The notes beneath the pieces are model-generated. The model saw only the letters and a list, made by a program, of their open reading frames with translations. It searched no databases and was not told the origin of the DNA. A program made the translations under genes and the position numbers. Below, piece by piece: positions 36,053-44,533 of a stretch of DNA of 64,000 nt. Numbering within the stretch: position 1 is the stretch's first letter; every line of letters starts with the position of its first letter. Source of the DNA: Pseudomonas lini (GTDB lineage: Bacteria; Pseudomonadota; Gammaproteobacteria; Pseudomonadales; Pseudomonadaceae); NCBI RefSeq assembly GCF_030812475.1, contig NZ_JAUSSR010000008.1, positions 281,505 to 345,504 of the forward strand, given 5' to 3'.

Positions 36053-36454
36053 ATGTCTAGATACGTAGTGGCAAATCAATGGGGCGGTAGTTCGGCACCC
36101 TGGCACCCAGGTGGAGACTGGGTACTGGGCGCGCGGGACAACCAGAACGTTGTCGCGATCGAAATCAAATCGGGCGATGGCGGGAAGAGCTTCACCGGCA
36201 CCATGACTTATGCCGGCGAAGGTCCCATTGGCTTCAAGGCTCAACGCACGGGCCAGAACCAGTACAACGTTGAAAATCAGTGGGGCGGTAACGATGCCCC
36301 ATGGCACCCGGGTGGCAAATGGGTCATCGGTGGCCGGGATAATCAGAACGTTGTCGCGTTGAGCGTGACCTCCAATGACGGAGGGAAAAACCTCAGTGGT
36401 ACCAATACCTACGCCAACGAAGGGCCAATCGGCTTTCGTGGACAGATAGAGTAG
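36053..36454 (+). CDS. OAA-family high-mannose-binding lectin (PFL-like)
   Basis: The 133-residue protein is two tandem copies of a 67-residue repeat: NQWGGSSAPWHPGGDWV and GARDNQNVVAI in the first, NQWGGNDAPWHPGGKWV and GGRDNQNVVAL in the second, each ending in EGPIGF. This is the Oscillatoria agglutinin family; P. fluorescens PFL has the same length. Family members fold as a continuous beta-barrel and bind branched high-mannose glycans. There is no signal peptide. ATG 36053 is set by AAGGAG nine bases upstream; ATG 36044 lies too close to it. It has its own terminator and sits alone between core genes, so it looks like an accessory insertion. Confidence 0.92.
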   Translation: MSRYVVANQWGGSSAPWHPGGDWVLGARDNQNVVAIEIKSGDGGKSFTGTMTYAGEGPIGFKAQRTGQNQYNVENQWGGNDAPWHPGGKWVIGGRDNQNVVALSVTSNDGGKNLSGTNTYANEGPIGFRGQIE

Positions 36455-36475
36455 CGGCACCACCGACGTGTCCGG

Positions 36476-36500
36476 CCCCGCGAAGACGTTCGCGGGGTTC
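36476..36500. terminator. hairpin shared by lectin gene and psd
   Basis: CCCCGCGAA (36476-36484) and TTCGCGGGG (36489-36497) form a perfect 9-bp stem with loop GACG, between two convergent stops. The T-run is minimal. Confidence 0.7.
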
Positions 36501-36510
36501 GGATCAGGCA

Positions 36511-37371
36511 TCAGGCTGTTGGCAGACCCATGCCCTGGCCCATCTGCACCGGCGAACCGGCCGCCAGTTCTTCCGCCCATTTCACCTGGTCCGGCCCGAA
36601 CAGCACCACGGCTGTCGAACCCAGTTTGAAGCGACCCAGTTCCGCACCTTTTTCCAGATGGATCGGCGCACGGGCCGCTTCGTCGTAGCGGAAGGTTTTC
36701 AGCTCGCGCTTCGGTGGCGTGACCAACCCGGCCCAGACCGTTTCGATCGATGCCACGATCATGGCACCCACCAGCACCACGGCCATTGGCCCGCGCTCAG
36801 TGTCGAAAATGCACGCCACACGCTCGTTGCGGGCGAACAGCTCCGGGACGTTTTCGGCGGTGGTCTGGTTGACGGAGAAAATCCGCCCCGGAATGTAGAC
36901 CATCTCGCGCAGAGTGCCAGCCAATGGCATGTGCACACGATGATAGTCCTTCGGCGACAGATAAATGGTGGCGAAATCGCCGCCCATGAAGGGTGCGGCA
37001 TTGGCAGCGTCACCGCCGAGCAACTCCAGGACGCTGAAGCTGTGGCCCTTGGCCTGGAACACGCGGCCGTGTTCGATCGGGCCGAGTTGGCTGACGGCGC
37101 CGTCGGCGGGGCTGAGGATGGCGCCCGGCGTCTCGTCCAGCGGACGCGCACCCTCTTTCAAGGCGCGTGTGAAGAACGCATTGAAGTGCTCGTAAGCGGT
37201 GAGGTCTTCGACCAGTGCCTGGGACATGTCCACCTGATAGCGCTTGGCGAACCACGCCGTAAAGGCGTTCTTGAACCAGCGCACGCGGCATTCGGCAATG
37301 CAGCCGGCCAGTCGCGACAGCAAATGGTGGGGCAGCAGGTATTGGCTGAGGATAAACAAACGCTTATTCAT
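36511..37371 (-). CDS. psd: phosphatidylserine decarboxylase Psd
   Basis: The 286-residue proenzyme makes phosphatidylethanolamine at the inner membrane. It self-cleaves at LGST (residues 250-253), leaving a pyruvoyl group from Ser252. The charge-relay residues Asp90 (LSPADG) and His147 (YHRVHMPL) are present. ATG 37371 lies 18 bp after the stop of rhdA, so the two genes are co-transcribed. Confidence 0.95.
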   Translation of the reverse strand: MNKRLFILSQYLLPHHLLSRLAGCIAECRVRWFKNAFTAWFAKRYQVDMSQALVEDLTAYEHFNAFFTRALKEGARPLDETPGAILSPADGAVSQLGPIEHGRVFQAKGHSFSVLELLGGDAANAAPFMGGDFATIYLSPKDYHRVHMPLAGTLREMVYIPGRIFSVNQTTAENVPELFARNERVACIFDTERGPMAVVLVGAMIVASIETVWAGLVTPPKRELKTFRYDEAARAPIHLEKGAELGRFKLGSTAVVLFGPDQVKWAEELAAGSPVQMGQGMGLPTA

Positions 37372-37389
37372 TGACGGTCCTTAAAAACC

Positions 37390-38205
37390 TTATTTCTCTA
37401 CAGGGGTGTCGGGATGGTTGCCCCATTCGCCCCATGAGCCGGCGTAGCCTTTGACCCGCGGATAACCGAGGGATTTGGCCACCAGATAGGTGAAGCCAGA
37501 GCGATGGTGGGTCTGGCAGTGGGTGATCACTTCTTTGTCTTTGCTGATACCGAGTTGCTCCAGGATCTTCGGCATGTCCGTGCGAATGCGCAGGTGGCGC
37601 GCCGGATCCATGCCCGCGGTCCATTCGAAATTGACCGCGCCGGGAATGTGTCCTGCCTTGGCCGCGAGGACTTTCTCGCCGGAGTACTCCAGCGGTCCTC
37701 GAGCGTCCCAGATCGCCAGGTCGGCCGCGCCCAGGCGGCTTTGCAGGTACTCGCGGGTAGCGATGGGTTCGTCGTGCAAGGTCAGGTGGAGCGGACCGCC
37801 GACCGCCGGCGGGATCTGGATCGACATGGGCAGGCCTTCCGCCAGCCAGGCCTTCAGACCGCCGTCGACATAGTGGTAGTGGCGATGGCCGATGACGTCC
37901 AGAAGCCAGATAAAGCGTCCGGCCCAGCCGCCGCCCTCGTCGTCATAGACGACATAGACCGCATCGGGGTTGTGGCCCAGTTCGCCAAACATTGCTTCAA
38001 GCGCCGCCTTGGTCGGCAGCAGGCCTGGCGCAGGCGCCTGACCCAGTTGCGTACGCTTCGGATCGACAAAGCGGGCGCCGGGAATGTGCCCTTCGGCATA
38101 ACGGGCGCTGCTGGTCAGATCCACCAGAATCAGTTCGCGGGATTCGAGACGGGCGAGCAGTTCGCTCGGCTCGATCACCAGGGTCAAGCCAGAGAAGTCA
38201 GACAT
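37390..38205 (-). CDS. rhdA: thiosulfate sulfurtransferase (rhodanese) RhdA
   Basis: The 271-residue protein has two rhodanese domains. The catalytic loop CQTHHRSG in the C-terminal domain has its persulfide-carrying Cys at residue 230, as in the Azotobacter enzyme. The N-terminal domain lacks a Cys at the same place. It transfers sulfur from thiosulfate to acceptors such as cyanide. ATG 38205 has GGAG seven bases upstream. It lies between the HDOD gene and psd on the minus strand. Confidence 0.93.
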   Translation of the reverse strand: MSDFSGLTLVIEPSELLARLESRELILVDLTSSARYAEGHIPGARFVDPKRTQLGQAPAPGLLPTKAALEAMFGELGHNPDAVYVVYDDEGGGWAGRFIWLLDVIGHRHYHYVDGGLKAWLAEGLPMSIQIPPAVGGPLHLTLHDEPIATREYLQSRLGAADLAIWDARGPLEYSGEKVLAAKAGHIPGAVNFEWTAGMDPARHLRIRTDMPKILEQLGISKDKEVITHCQTHHRSGFTYLVAKSLGYPRVKGYAGSWGEWGNHPDTPVEK

Positions 38206-38248
38206 GTGAGGTCTCCAGAGCACAAAGGGTTGGATTGTAGCGCAGCCT

Positions 38249-39787
38249 TCATTGGCCGCGGTGGCTAAAGCTGTGCAGGGCTTTTTCGATGCACTGCGCG
38301 GTTTTGCCGAAAGCTTGTACGGTGAGCTCCGAGAACGGCCCGCCGCCCTGGTCCGCCACCAGGATCATGATCACCCGGCCGTTGTTGACCAGTGAGCGCA
38401 GTAACAGATGTTCACCATCGAACTGCGAACGCAGGCTGGCCGGTAACAGGGCCGAGAATTGCGCGTTGTTGGTCGGGGTCAGGCGCAGCTGCGCCTGTTG
38501 CGAGAGCAGGCGTTGCAGCGCGGTGCTTTGGTCGACAGGGAAATTCAGACGGGTGGCTTCCTTTGACAGGCCGAAGGCCTGGTGGACCCGCAAATTGGCG
38601 TGAGTGCGGTCGGCCATCAGAATCATCACCCGTCGCATGCCGCAGGCAACCAATGCGTCGCGAGCGCAGGTGGTCAAGTGCAGGGCATTGGCGAAGCGAC
38701 TGGGTTGCATCAGCAATTCGGCGCATTGCCTGCGCCATTTCACCAGATCTTCGGCGATCGGTGCCGCGGCCGGCGGTAAACCCCCGTGAGCGCGCTTGAT
38801 GCCCCTCGGCCAGATCAGTGAAATGGCCGGGTGCCACAGGTCTGGCATGGCGTGATGACGGGCGCTGGTGACGGCCTGTCGGTGCAACTGCTGCTGAACT
38901 TCGTCCATCGGCATTTGCAGGTAAAGGCCGGTGAGATAGTGCCAGCGTTCAGCGTGCGGACTGTCCCAGGCCTGCTGGGCCGACAGTGCCAGGCCATTGG
39001 CCAGCAACACGGTGTTGGCCGGTTGATTGAGCCAGCGGCGCAACGCTGGATCGTCATCGAGGCGGTTCTGCTGGCGCAACGGGTGATCACTGTCGCGAGC
39101 GATGCGCAGGACCTTGACCAGTTCCCGCTGTTCGCTGAGCAGCAGCCGATAACCTTGCTGTACCCAGATCGGCAGGTGCCAGAGGTCCACCAGGGCCTGG
39201 CCTAGTTGCAGCAGGCGTACGCCGAACAACTGCTTCTCGACCTCGCGCGCCGGTTCGCCGTTATGGATGACCCGCCGCTCCCACTCTTCAAGCAACTGCG
39301 GATGGGTCAATGCCATCGGCCACAACGGCGAGAGAAACAGCAGGCTGCCCCAATGGATGTCCTGCCACAGCCGCGCCAGGCGACTGGCGAAAAAGCCATT
39401 GGCCTGTTGGGTCGCGTGCTGGCTGATCAACTGCAGCTGGCGCAGGGCGATGGGGATCTTTGACAGCGGCTGGGCGGGCAGCCGGTCGAGCAGTTCTTCG
39501 GTGCGCTGCAAGCCGAGGCGGGTGAGCGCTACTTCAAGGTTTTCAGCGGGAGTCGTCAGGCTGCCACGGGCATGCCGGTTGGCTTCGCGAATCACGCTCA
39601 AAGCCAGGGCAGGGCTGTCCTGCATGATGTCGGCGATATCGCGCAGCGAACGTCGCTTGTCGCGGAGGGCCTTGCAAACCCGATCATGACTGGCGAGCGG
39701 AACGGGCAGTCGTACGCTGTCGAGCAGCTTGACCCAGCCGTCGAGCGTGCTCGGAGCCGGCGTTGGAACGTTCGTGTCGTTAGCCAT
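38249..39787 (-). CDS. HDOD domain protein
   Basis: The 512-residue cytoplasmic protein has an N-terminal HDOD domain (about 20-225: VRLPVPLASHDRVCKAL, SLRDIADIMQDSPALALSVI). The C-terminal half (about 340-505) looks GAF-like (VMILMADRTHANLRVHQAFG, VIMILVADQGGGPFS). HDOD proteins act as scaffolds in signalling and motility control; no enzyme residues are evident. It is divergent from motA with 178 bp between, and precedes rhdA by 43 bp. Confidence 0.82.
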   Translation of the reverse strand: MANDTNVPTPAPSTLDGWVKLLDSVRLPVPLASHDRVCKALRDKRRSLRDIADIMQDSPALALSVIREANRHARGSLTTPAENLEVALTRLGLQRTEELLDRLPAQPLSKIPIALRQLQLISQHATQQANGFFASRLARLWQDIHWGSLLFLSPLWPMALTHPQLLEEWERRVIHNGEPAREVEKQLFGVRLLQLGQALVDLWHLPIWVQQGYRLLLSEQRELVKVLRIARDSDHPLRQQNRLDDDPALRRWLNQPANTVLLANGLALSAQQAWDSPHAERWHYLTGLYLQMPMDEVQQQLHRQAVTSARHHAMPDLWHPAISLIWPRGIKRAHGGLPPAAAPIAEDLVKWRRQCAELLMQPSRFANALHLTTCARDALVACGMRRVMILMADRTHANLRVHQAFGLSKEATRLNFPVDQSTALQRLLSQQAQLRLTPTNNAQFSALLPASLRSQFDGEHLLLRSLVNNGRVIMILVADQGGGPFSELTVQAFGKTAQCIEKALHSFSHRGQ

Positions 39788-39848
39788 GTGTGGACGCGAT
39801 CATCGTCTGCTTTATCCATGTTCGGAGCGTATGCCCGGAACGGGCAAA

Positions 39849-39876
39849 TTGGCTTTTCGCCTGAACGGGCTATAGT
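39849..39876 (+). promoter_or_regulatory. predicted motAB promoter
   Basis: TTGGCT (39849-39854), a 16-nt spacer and TATAGT (39871-39876) fit a sigma-70 promoter, with a start about 85 bp before motA. No sigma-28 type site was seen. Confidence 0.55.
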
Positions 39877-39965
39877 CTGGCGCAGTTTTGCCGATAAGGA
39901 GAAGAAGAGATTTTTCAGCTTCCGGATATGACCTTGAACCCGACTCAGTAAGTGCTCCCCACCCT

Positions 39966-40817
39966 ATGGCTAAAATAATCGGCATCATCGTCGTATTCGC
40001 GAGCGTGCTCGGCGGATACGTGCTCTCCCATGGTAAAATTGCCGCCCTGATCCAGCCCTTCGAGGTGATGATTATCGGTGGCGCGGCCCTGGGTGCGTTC
40101 CTGCAGGCCAACCCCGGTCACATGACGATGCGCGTGTTCAAGAAGTCCTTGAGCATGTTCAGTTCGCGCTTCACCCACACCTTCTACCTCGAGGTGCTGG
40201 GCCTGATCTACGAGATCCTCAACAAGAGCCGCCGCGAAGGCATGATGGCCATCGAAGGCGACATCGAAGACGCCGCCGCGAGCCCGATCTTCGCCAAGTA
40301 CCCGGCGGTTCTGAAAGATGAACGCATGACGGCGTACGTCTGTGATTACCTGCGCATCATGTCGTCCGGCAACATGGCGCCCCATGAGCTGGAAGGCCTG
40401 TTCGACATGGAGCTGTACAGCCTCAAGGAAGACCTGGATCACCCCTCCCACGCAGTGAACGGCATCGCCGACGCCATGCCCGGCTTCGGTATCGTCGCGG
40501 CGGTATTGGGTATCGTGGTGACCATGGCGTCCCTGGGGGATGGCGATCAGCAATCCATCGGCTTGCACGTCGGTGCGGCACTGGTCGGTACCTTCTTCGG
40601 TATTCTTGCAGCCTATGGTTTCTTCGGCCCGCTGGCCCACTCCCTGGCCCACGATGCCAAGGAAGAACTGAATGTCTACGAGGCCATCAAGGCCTCGCTG
40701 GTGGCTTCCGCGTCCGGCATGCCGCCATCGCTGGCGGTGGAGTTCGGGCGCAAGGTGCTTTACCCGGCGCACCGCCCCAGCTTCTCCGAGCTGGAACAAG
40801 CGGTTCGCGGTCGCTGA
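39966..40817 (+). CDS. motA: flagellar motor stator protein MotA
   Basis: The 283-residue inner-membrane protein has four helices: two near the N-terminus (IIGIIVVFASVLGGYVL; FEVMIIGGAALGAFL) and two after residue 170 (PGFGIVAAVLGIVVTM; VGTFFGILAAYGFFGPL). With MotB it forms the proton channel that drives flagellar rotation. ATG 39966 starts the conserved MAKIIGIIVV sequence; there is no good ribosome-binding site before it (the leader is C-rich), so translation may be weak. motB follows after 3 bp. Confidence 0.95.
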   Translation: MAKIIGIIVVFASVLGGYVLSHGKIAALIQPFEVMIIGGAALGAFLQANPGHMTMRVFKKSLSMFSSRFTHTFYLEVLGLIYEILNKSRREGMMAIEGDIEDAAASPIFAKYPAVLKDERMTAYVCDYLRIMSSGNMAPHELEGLFDMELYSLKEDLDHPSHAVNGIADAMPGFGIVAAVLGIVVTMASLGDGDQQSIGLHVGAALVGTFFGILAAYGFFGPLAHSLAHDAKEELNVYEAIKASLVASASGMPPSLAVEFGRKVLYPAHRPSFSELEQAVRGR

Positions 40818-40820
40818 GTC

Positions 40821-41849
40821 ATGGAGAATAACCAGCCGATCATCATCAAGCGCGTCAAGCGCTATGCCGCCGGGCATCATGGGGGCGCCTGGAAAATCGC
40901 CTTCGCCGACTTCGCGACGGCGATGATGGCGTTCTTTCTGGTCCTGTGGCTGCTGTCCAACGCAACACCTGAGCAGAAGATCGCCATCGCCGGTTACTTC
41001 AAGGATCCGATCGGCTTTACCGAAAGTGGCACGCCCTACATCATCGACCTGGGTGGTTCGCCGACCCTGGCCCCAGAGAACACGCTCAATCCCGAGATCA
41101 AATCCCAGCCTCAGCCGGACAAGGTGACCGTCGGTAACGAACAGGCCGAAGGCATGGCCGAGCAGGTCGAGAAAGATCGGCTGGAACTGTTGCTGCAAGA
41201 ATTGCAGAGCAAGGTCGATGAAAATCCTCAGTTGCACAAATTCAAGGACCAGATCCAGTTCGAGATCATTGCCAATGGGTTGCGCATCCAGATCATGGAC
41301 GCGGAGAACCGGCCGATGTTCGACTCGGGCAGCGCTCGGCTGAAACCGTATTTCGAAGATATTCTGCTGGCCATGGCCGACACCATCAAAGCCGTGCCGA
41401 ACAAGATCAGCATCAGCGGCCACACCGATGCCACACCCTATTCGGGTACCGGTGATTTCGGTAACTGGGAACTGTCGGCCAACCGAGCCAACGCGGCCCG
41501 CCGTGCGCTGGTCGCCGGCCGCTACCCGGAGTCTCAGGTGGCGCGAGTCGTCGGATACGCTTCATCGGCGCTGTTTGATCGAGAAAAACCCTTCAACCCG
41601 GTCAATCGCCGCATCGACATCGTGGTGCTGACCAAAAAAGCCCAGCGAGCCATTGAAGGTGCACAAGGTGCGGAGCCTGCGCCGGAGTCGACGCCAGGGC
41701 AGGGCGCCCCGGGCGAATCGCCGGCCACGCCCGTCGACCCGAATGCGTTGCCGGTTGATAAAGAGCCGTTACCGGCGCATGAGCTTCGCGAGCGCTTGAA
41801 TCTGTTCGATGACCCGGCGCCGAAGCCGGGTGGGTCGCCGAAGCAGTGA
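40821..41849 (+). CDS. motB: flagellar motor stator protein MotB
   Basis: The 342-residue protein has one N-terminal helix. The proton-accepting Asp is at residue 30 (AFADFATAMM). The C-terminal OmpA-like peptidoglycan-binding domain covers about 150-270 (ISGHTDATPY; NRRIDIVVL). A Pro/Gly-rich tail of about 60 residues ends it. It anchors the stator to the cell wall. It follows motA by 3 bp and is followed by a strong terminator. Confidence 0.95.
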   Translation: MENNQPIIIKRVKRYAAGHHGGAWKIAFADFATAMMAFFLVLWLLSNATPEQKIAIAGYFKDPIGFTESGTPYIIDLGGSPTLAPENTLNPEIKSQPQPDKVTVGNEQAEGMAEQVEKDRLELLLQELQSKVDENPQLHKFKDQIQFEIIANGLRIQIMDAENRPMFDSGSARLKPYFEDILLAMADTIKAVPNKISISGHTDATPYSGTGDFGNWELSANRANAARRALVAGRYPESQVARVVGYASSALFDREKPFNPVNRRIDIVVLTKKAQRAIEGAQGAEPAPESTPGQGAPGESPATPVDPNALPVDKEPLPAHELRERLNLFDDPAPKPGGSPKQ

Positions 41850-41854
41850 CCCAC

Positions 41855-41884
41855 AAAAAAGCCGACAGCGATGTCGGCTTTTTT
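41855..41884. terminator. intrinsic terminator after motB
   Basis: AAAAAAGCCGACA and TGTCGGCTTTTTT form a 13-bp stem with loop GCGA; A- and T-runs on both sides allow use in both directions. Confidence 0.92.
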
Positions 41885-41903
41885 GTTTCTGCTGCCTTTT
41901 GCG

Positions 41904-41933
41904 GATTATTTTCGTGGCATCACGAAAATAATC
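41904..41933. other. perfect 13-bp AT-rich hairpin before the rsgA 3' end
   Basis: GATTATTTTCGTG and CACGAAAATAATC are perfect complements with a GCAT loop. It lies between the motB terminator and the rsgA stop, 7 bp from the latter. It has no T-run of its own on either strand. Confidence 0.75.
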
Positions 41934-41939
41934 AGCTAC

Positions 41940-42971
41940 TTAGTAGCTGCTCTCCGGCAAGCTGGCGATGATCGAGCGATAGCTGTTCATCCGCTGCTGC
42001 TGCACGCGGCCTTCTTCCAGGGCCTTGAGCAAGGCGCAACCTGGTTCGCGGTCGTGCTTGCAGTCGCGGAAGCGGCAGGTGCCGATCAGGTCGTTGAACT
42101 CGATGAAGCCGGCTTCGACGTCGGCCCGGCTGACGTGACCCAGGCCGAATTCGCGGATACCAGGGGAGTCGATCAACTCACCGCCACCTGGGAAGTGGAA
42201 CAGGCGCGCGGTGGTGGTGGTGTGGGTGCCCTGGCCGGACAGCTCGGAGAGCGGACCGACGCGGGTTTCGACTTCGGGCAACAAGCTGTTGACCAGCGAC
42301 GACTTGCCGACACCGGACTGGCCGACGAACACGCTGATGTGCCCGTCCAGTTGCTTTTGCAGTTGCTCCATGCCGTTGCCGTGGTGCGCCGACACTTCCA
42401 GTACCGGGTAGCCCAGCGTGCGGTAGACCGCCAGCAAGGCATTCAACGCCGGGGCGTTTTGTTCGTCGATCAGGTCGAATTTGTTGAGCAGCAGCAGTGG
42501 ACGAATCCCCGCATGCTCGGCCGCGACCAGATAACGGTCGATCAGGTTGGCGTGGGGCTCGGGCAGTGGCGCGAAGACAATCACGATCATGTCTACGTTG
42601 GCCGCTACCGGCTTGAGCTGGCCACGGCTGTCCGGACGGCAGAGTTCGGTTTTACGCGGCAGTTGCGCCACGATCACGCCGATGCCCTGGTTGCCGGCGC
42701 GCCAGACCACTTGGTCGCCGGTCACCAGCGCCGGGAGGTTGGCGCGCAAGTGGCAGCGGAATACCTTGCCGGCCAACTCGCCATCGAGCGCTTCGACTTC
42801 GACCTGCACACCGAAGTGCGCGATCACCAGGCCGGTCTGTTCCGGACCCAGGTCACCACCCTCGAGTGCCTCGACAGCCGAGGACTCGCGTTTGGCGGCG
42901 CGGGCAGCGCGTTCGCCCTGAATCTTTTCGATGCGCCAGTTTTGACGACGATTGAGTTGGCGTTTGGCCAT
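41940..42971 (-). CDS. rsgA: small ribosomal subunit biogenesis GTPase RsgA
   Basis: The 343-residue circularly permuted GTPase has its G motifs in the order G4 (LLNKFDLID), G1 (GQSGVGKSSLVN near 217) and G3 (DSPG). An N-terminal OB-fold follows a very basic leader. The C-terminal zinc knuckle (CRFRDCKHDREPGC) is complete. It acts in late 30S assembly. ATG 42971. It is divergent from orn with 107 bp between. Confidence 0.95.
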   Translation of the reverse strand: MAKRQLNRRQNWRIEKIQGERAARAAKRESSAVEALEGGDLGPEQTGLVIAHFGVQVEVEALDGELAGKVFRCHLRANLPALVTGDQVVWRAGNQGIGVIVAQLPRKTELCRPDSRGQLKPVAANVDMIVIVFAPLPEPHANLIDRYLVAAEHAGIRPLLLLNKFDLIDEQNAPALNALLAVYRTLGYPVLEVSAHHGNGMEQLQKQLDGHISVFVGQSGVGKSSLVNSLLPEVETRVGPLSELSGQGTHTTTTARLFHFPGGGELIDSPGIREFGLGHVSRADVEAGFIEFNDLIGTCRFRDCKHDREPGCALLKALEEGRVQQQRMNSYRSIIASLPESSY

Positions 42972-43078
42972 GGGTGTTCCGTATCAAGAATGCAGCGATT
43001 AGGTAAAACGGCCGCGAGTTTAGCACGCCCGGCCGGTCGCCTAGGCTAAACTGCGCAGCATTGCCTAGGAGTCGACAC

Positions 43079-43621
43079 ATGCAAAATTCGCAGAATCTGA
43101 TCTGGATCGATCTGGAAATGACCGGTCTGAACCCTGATACCGACGTTATCATCGAGATGGCCACCATTGTCACCGACAGTGATTTGAACACCCTGGCCGA
43201 AGGGCCGGTGATCGCCATTCATCACAGCGATGAGATCCTCGCCGGCATGGACGAGTGGAACACCCGTCAACACGGCGGCTCGGGCCTGACCCAACGGGTT
43301 CGCGACAGCCGCATCAGCATGGCCGACGCCGAAGCCGAGACCATCGCCTTCCTGGAAAAATGGGTGCCGAAAGGCAAGTCGCCGATCTGCGGCAACAGCA
43401 TCTGCCAGGACCGTCGCTTCCTTTATACCCACATGAAATCCCTGGAAAGCTATTTCCACTACCGCAACCTCGACGTGTCGACCCTGAAAGAATTGGCCGC
43501 ACGCTGGGCGCCAAGCGTGCGCGACAGCTTCCAGAAAGGCAGCACCCACCTGGCCCTGGACGACATCCGTGAATCCATCGCCGAGTTGCAGCATTACCGC
43601 AAGAACTTTATCAAATTCTGA
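43079..43621 (+). CDS. orn: oligoribonuclease Orn
   Basis: The 180-residue DEDDh exonuclease has IDLEMTGL (Asp11, Glu13), QDRRFL and HLALDDI motifs. It degrades short RNAs, including pGpG from c-di-GMP breakdown. ATG 43079 has GGAG eight bases upstream; an in-frame ATG-type start six codons earlier is not needed. Essential or near-essential in pseudomonads. Confidence 0.96.
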   Translation: MQNSQNLIWIDLEMTGLNPDTDVIIEMATIVTDSDLNTLAEGPVIAIHHSDEILAGMDEWNTRQHGGSGLTQRVRDSRISMADAEAETIAFLEKWVPKGKSPICGNSICQDRRFLYTHMKSLESYFHYRNLDVSTLKELAARWAPSVRDSFQKGSTHLALDDIRESIAELQHYRKNFIKF

Positions 43622-43644
43622 TTTTGCGGTGTCCTCAATGGCCC

Positions 43645-43749
43645 CTTCGCTGGCAAGCCAGCTCCTACAAGGTGCGACATACCTGTAGGAGCTGGCTTGC
43701 CGGCGAAGAGGCCCTTGAAAACACCATCGCCACCAAGCCGGCTCCTACA
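43645..43749. repeat. cluster of three REPs, one degenerate
   Basis: The first (43645) and second (from 43683, GCTGGCTTGCCGGCGAAG) form a tail-to-tail pair about 10 nt apart. The third (to 43749, CATCGCCACCAAGCCGGCTCC) has several changes that break the palindrome. The cluster fills the orn to TRIC-like gene gap. Confidence 0.82.
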
Positions 43750-43821
43750 TTTACTAAATGCCCCCTTTTGGTGCCCGGACGATCTGGCTAGACTGCGCGC
43801 CTTCCCGCAAGGACCGCCCCC

Positions 43822-44433
43822 ATGTTACTGATGCTCTACCTGATCGCCATTACCGCCGAAGCCATGACCGGTGCCCTGTCTGCCGGTCGTCGCGGCATGG
43901 ATTGGTTTGGCGTGGTGCTGATCGCCTGCGTGACGGCCCTGGGTGGCGGGTCGGTGCGTGACGTGTTGCTCGGCCATTATCCGCTGACCTGGGTCAAACA
44001 CCCGGAATACTTGGTGTTGACCTCGATCGCAGCGATGTTCACGGTGTTTGCCGCACGCTGGATGCGCCACCTGCGTTCACTGTTTCTGGTACTCGATGCC
44101 GTAGGCCTGGTGGCCTTTACCCTGATCGGCTGCATGACCGCGCTGGAAATGGGCCATGGCATGCTGGTGGCGTCGGTCAGTGGCGTGATCACCGGGGTGT
44201 TCGGCGGCATTCTGCGCGACATCTTCTGTAACGACATCCCGCTGGTCTTCCGTCGGGAGCTTTACGCCAGTGTGTCGTTCGCCGCGGCGTGGTGCTACAT
44301 GTTCTGCATCTATCTCGAACTGCCTGGCGAACAGGCGATCCTGATTACCCTGTTCGGGGGGTTCCTGCTGCGTCTCCTGGCGATCCGTTTCCATTGGGAA
44401 ATGCCAAAATTCGTCTACAACGACGAAGCCTGA
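43822..44433 (+). CDS. TRIC-like (UPF0126/YicG) membrane protein
   Basis: The 203-residue protein has about seven membrane helices and the two internal UPF0126 repeats, each with a Gly-rich RD motif: GGGSVRDVLLG near residue 42 and GGILRDIF near 132. Structures of this family are trimeric cation channels. The physiological ion and role are not established. ATG 43822 has AAGGA upstream. It stands alone between REP clusters. Confidence 0.88.
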   Translation: MLLMLYLIAITAEAMTGALSAGRRGMDWFGVVLIACVTALGGGSVRDVLLGHYPLTWVKHPEYLVLTSIAAMFTVFAARWMRHLRSLFLVLDAVGLVAFTLIGCMTALEMGHGMLVASVSGVITGVFGGILRDIFCNDIPLVFRRELYASVSFAAAWCYMFCIYLELPGEQAILITLFGGFLLRLLAIRFHWEMPKFVYNDEA

Positions 44434-44441
44434 CACGGTCA

Positions 44442-44533
44442 CTGTAGGAGCTGGCTTGCCAGCGAAGGCGGTATAACAGCCAACATGGATGTTGACCGTT
44501 ATGGCCTCTTCGCTGGCAAGCCAGCTCCTACAG
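44442..44533. repeat. REP doublet that enters the queG 3' end
   Basis: CTGTAGGAGCTGGCTTGCC faces its inverted copy. The spacer has its own dyad (CCAACATGGATGTTGACC region). The right REP ends at 44533 and so supplies the last codon and the TAG stop of queG. Confidence 0.88.

Noticed and set aside
35918..36580. A 220-codon minus-strand frame opposite the lectin gene, with internal repeats
   Set aside because: Its repeats are the mirror of the two lectin repeats; the plus-strand frame has the ribosome-binding site and the family match.
39788..39965. A sigma-28 flagellar promoter for motAB
   Set aside because: No TAAA-N15-GCCGATAA type match was found; a sigma-70-like site is present instead.
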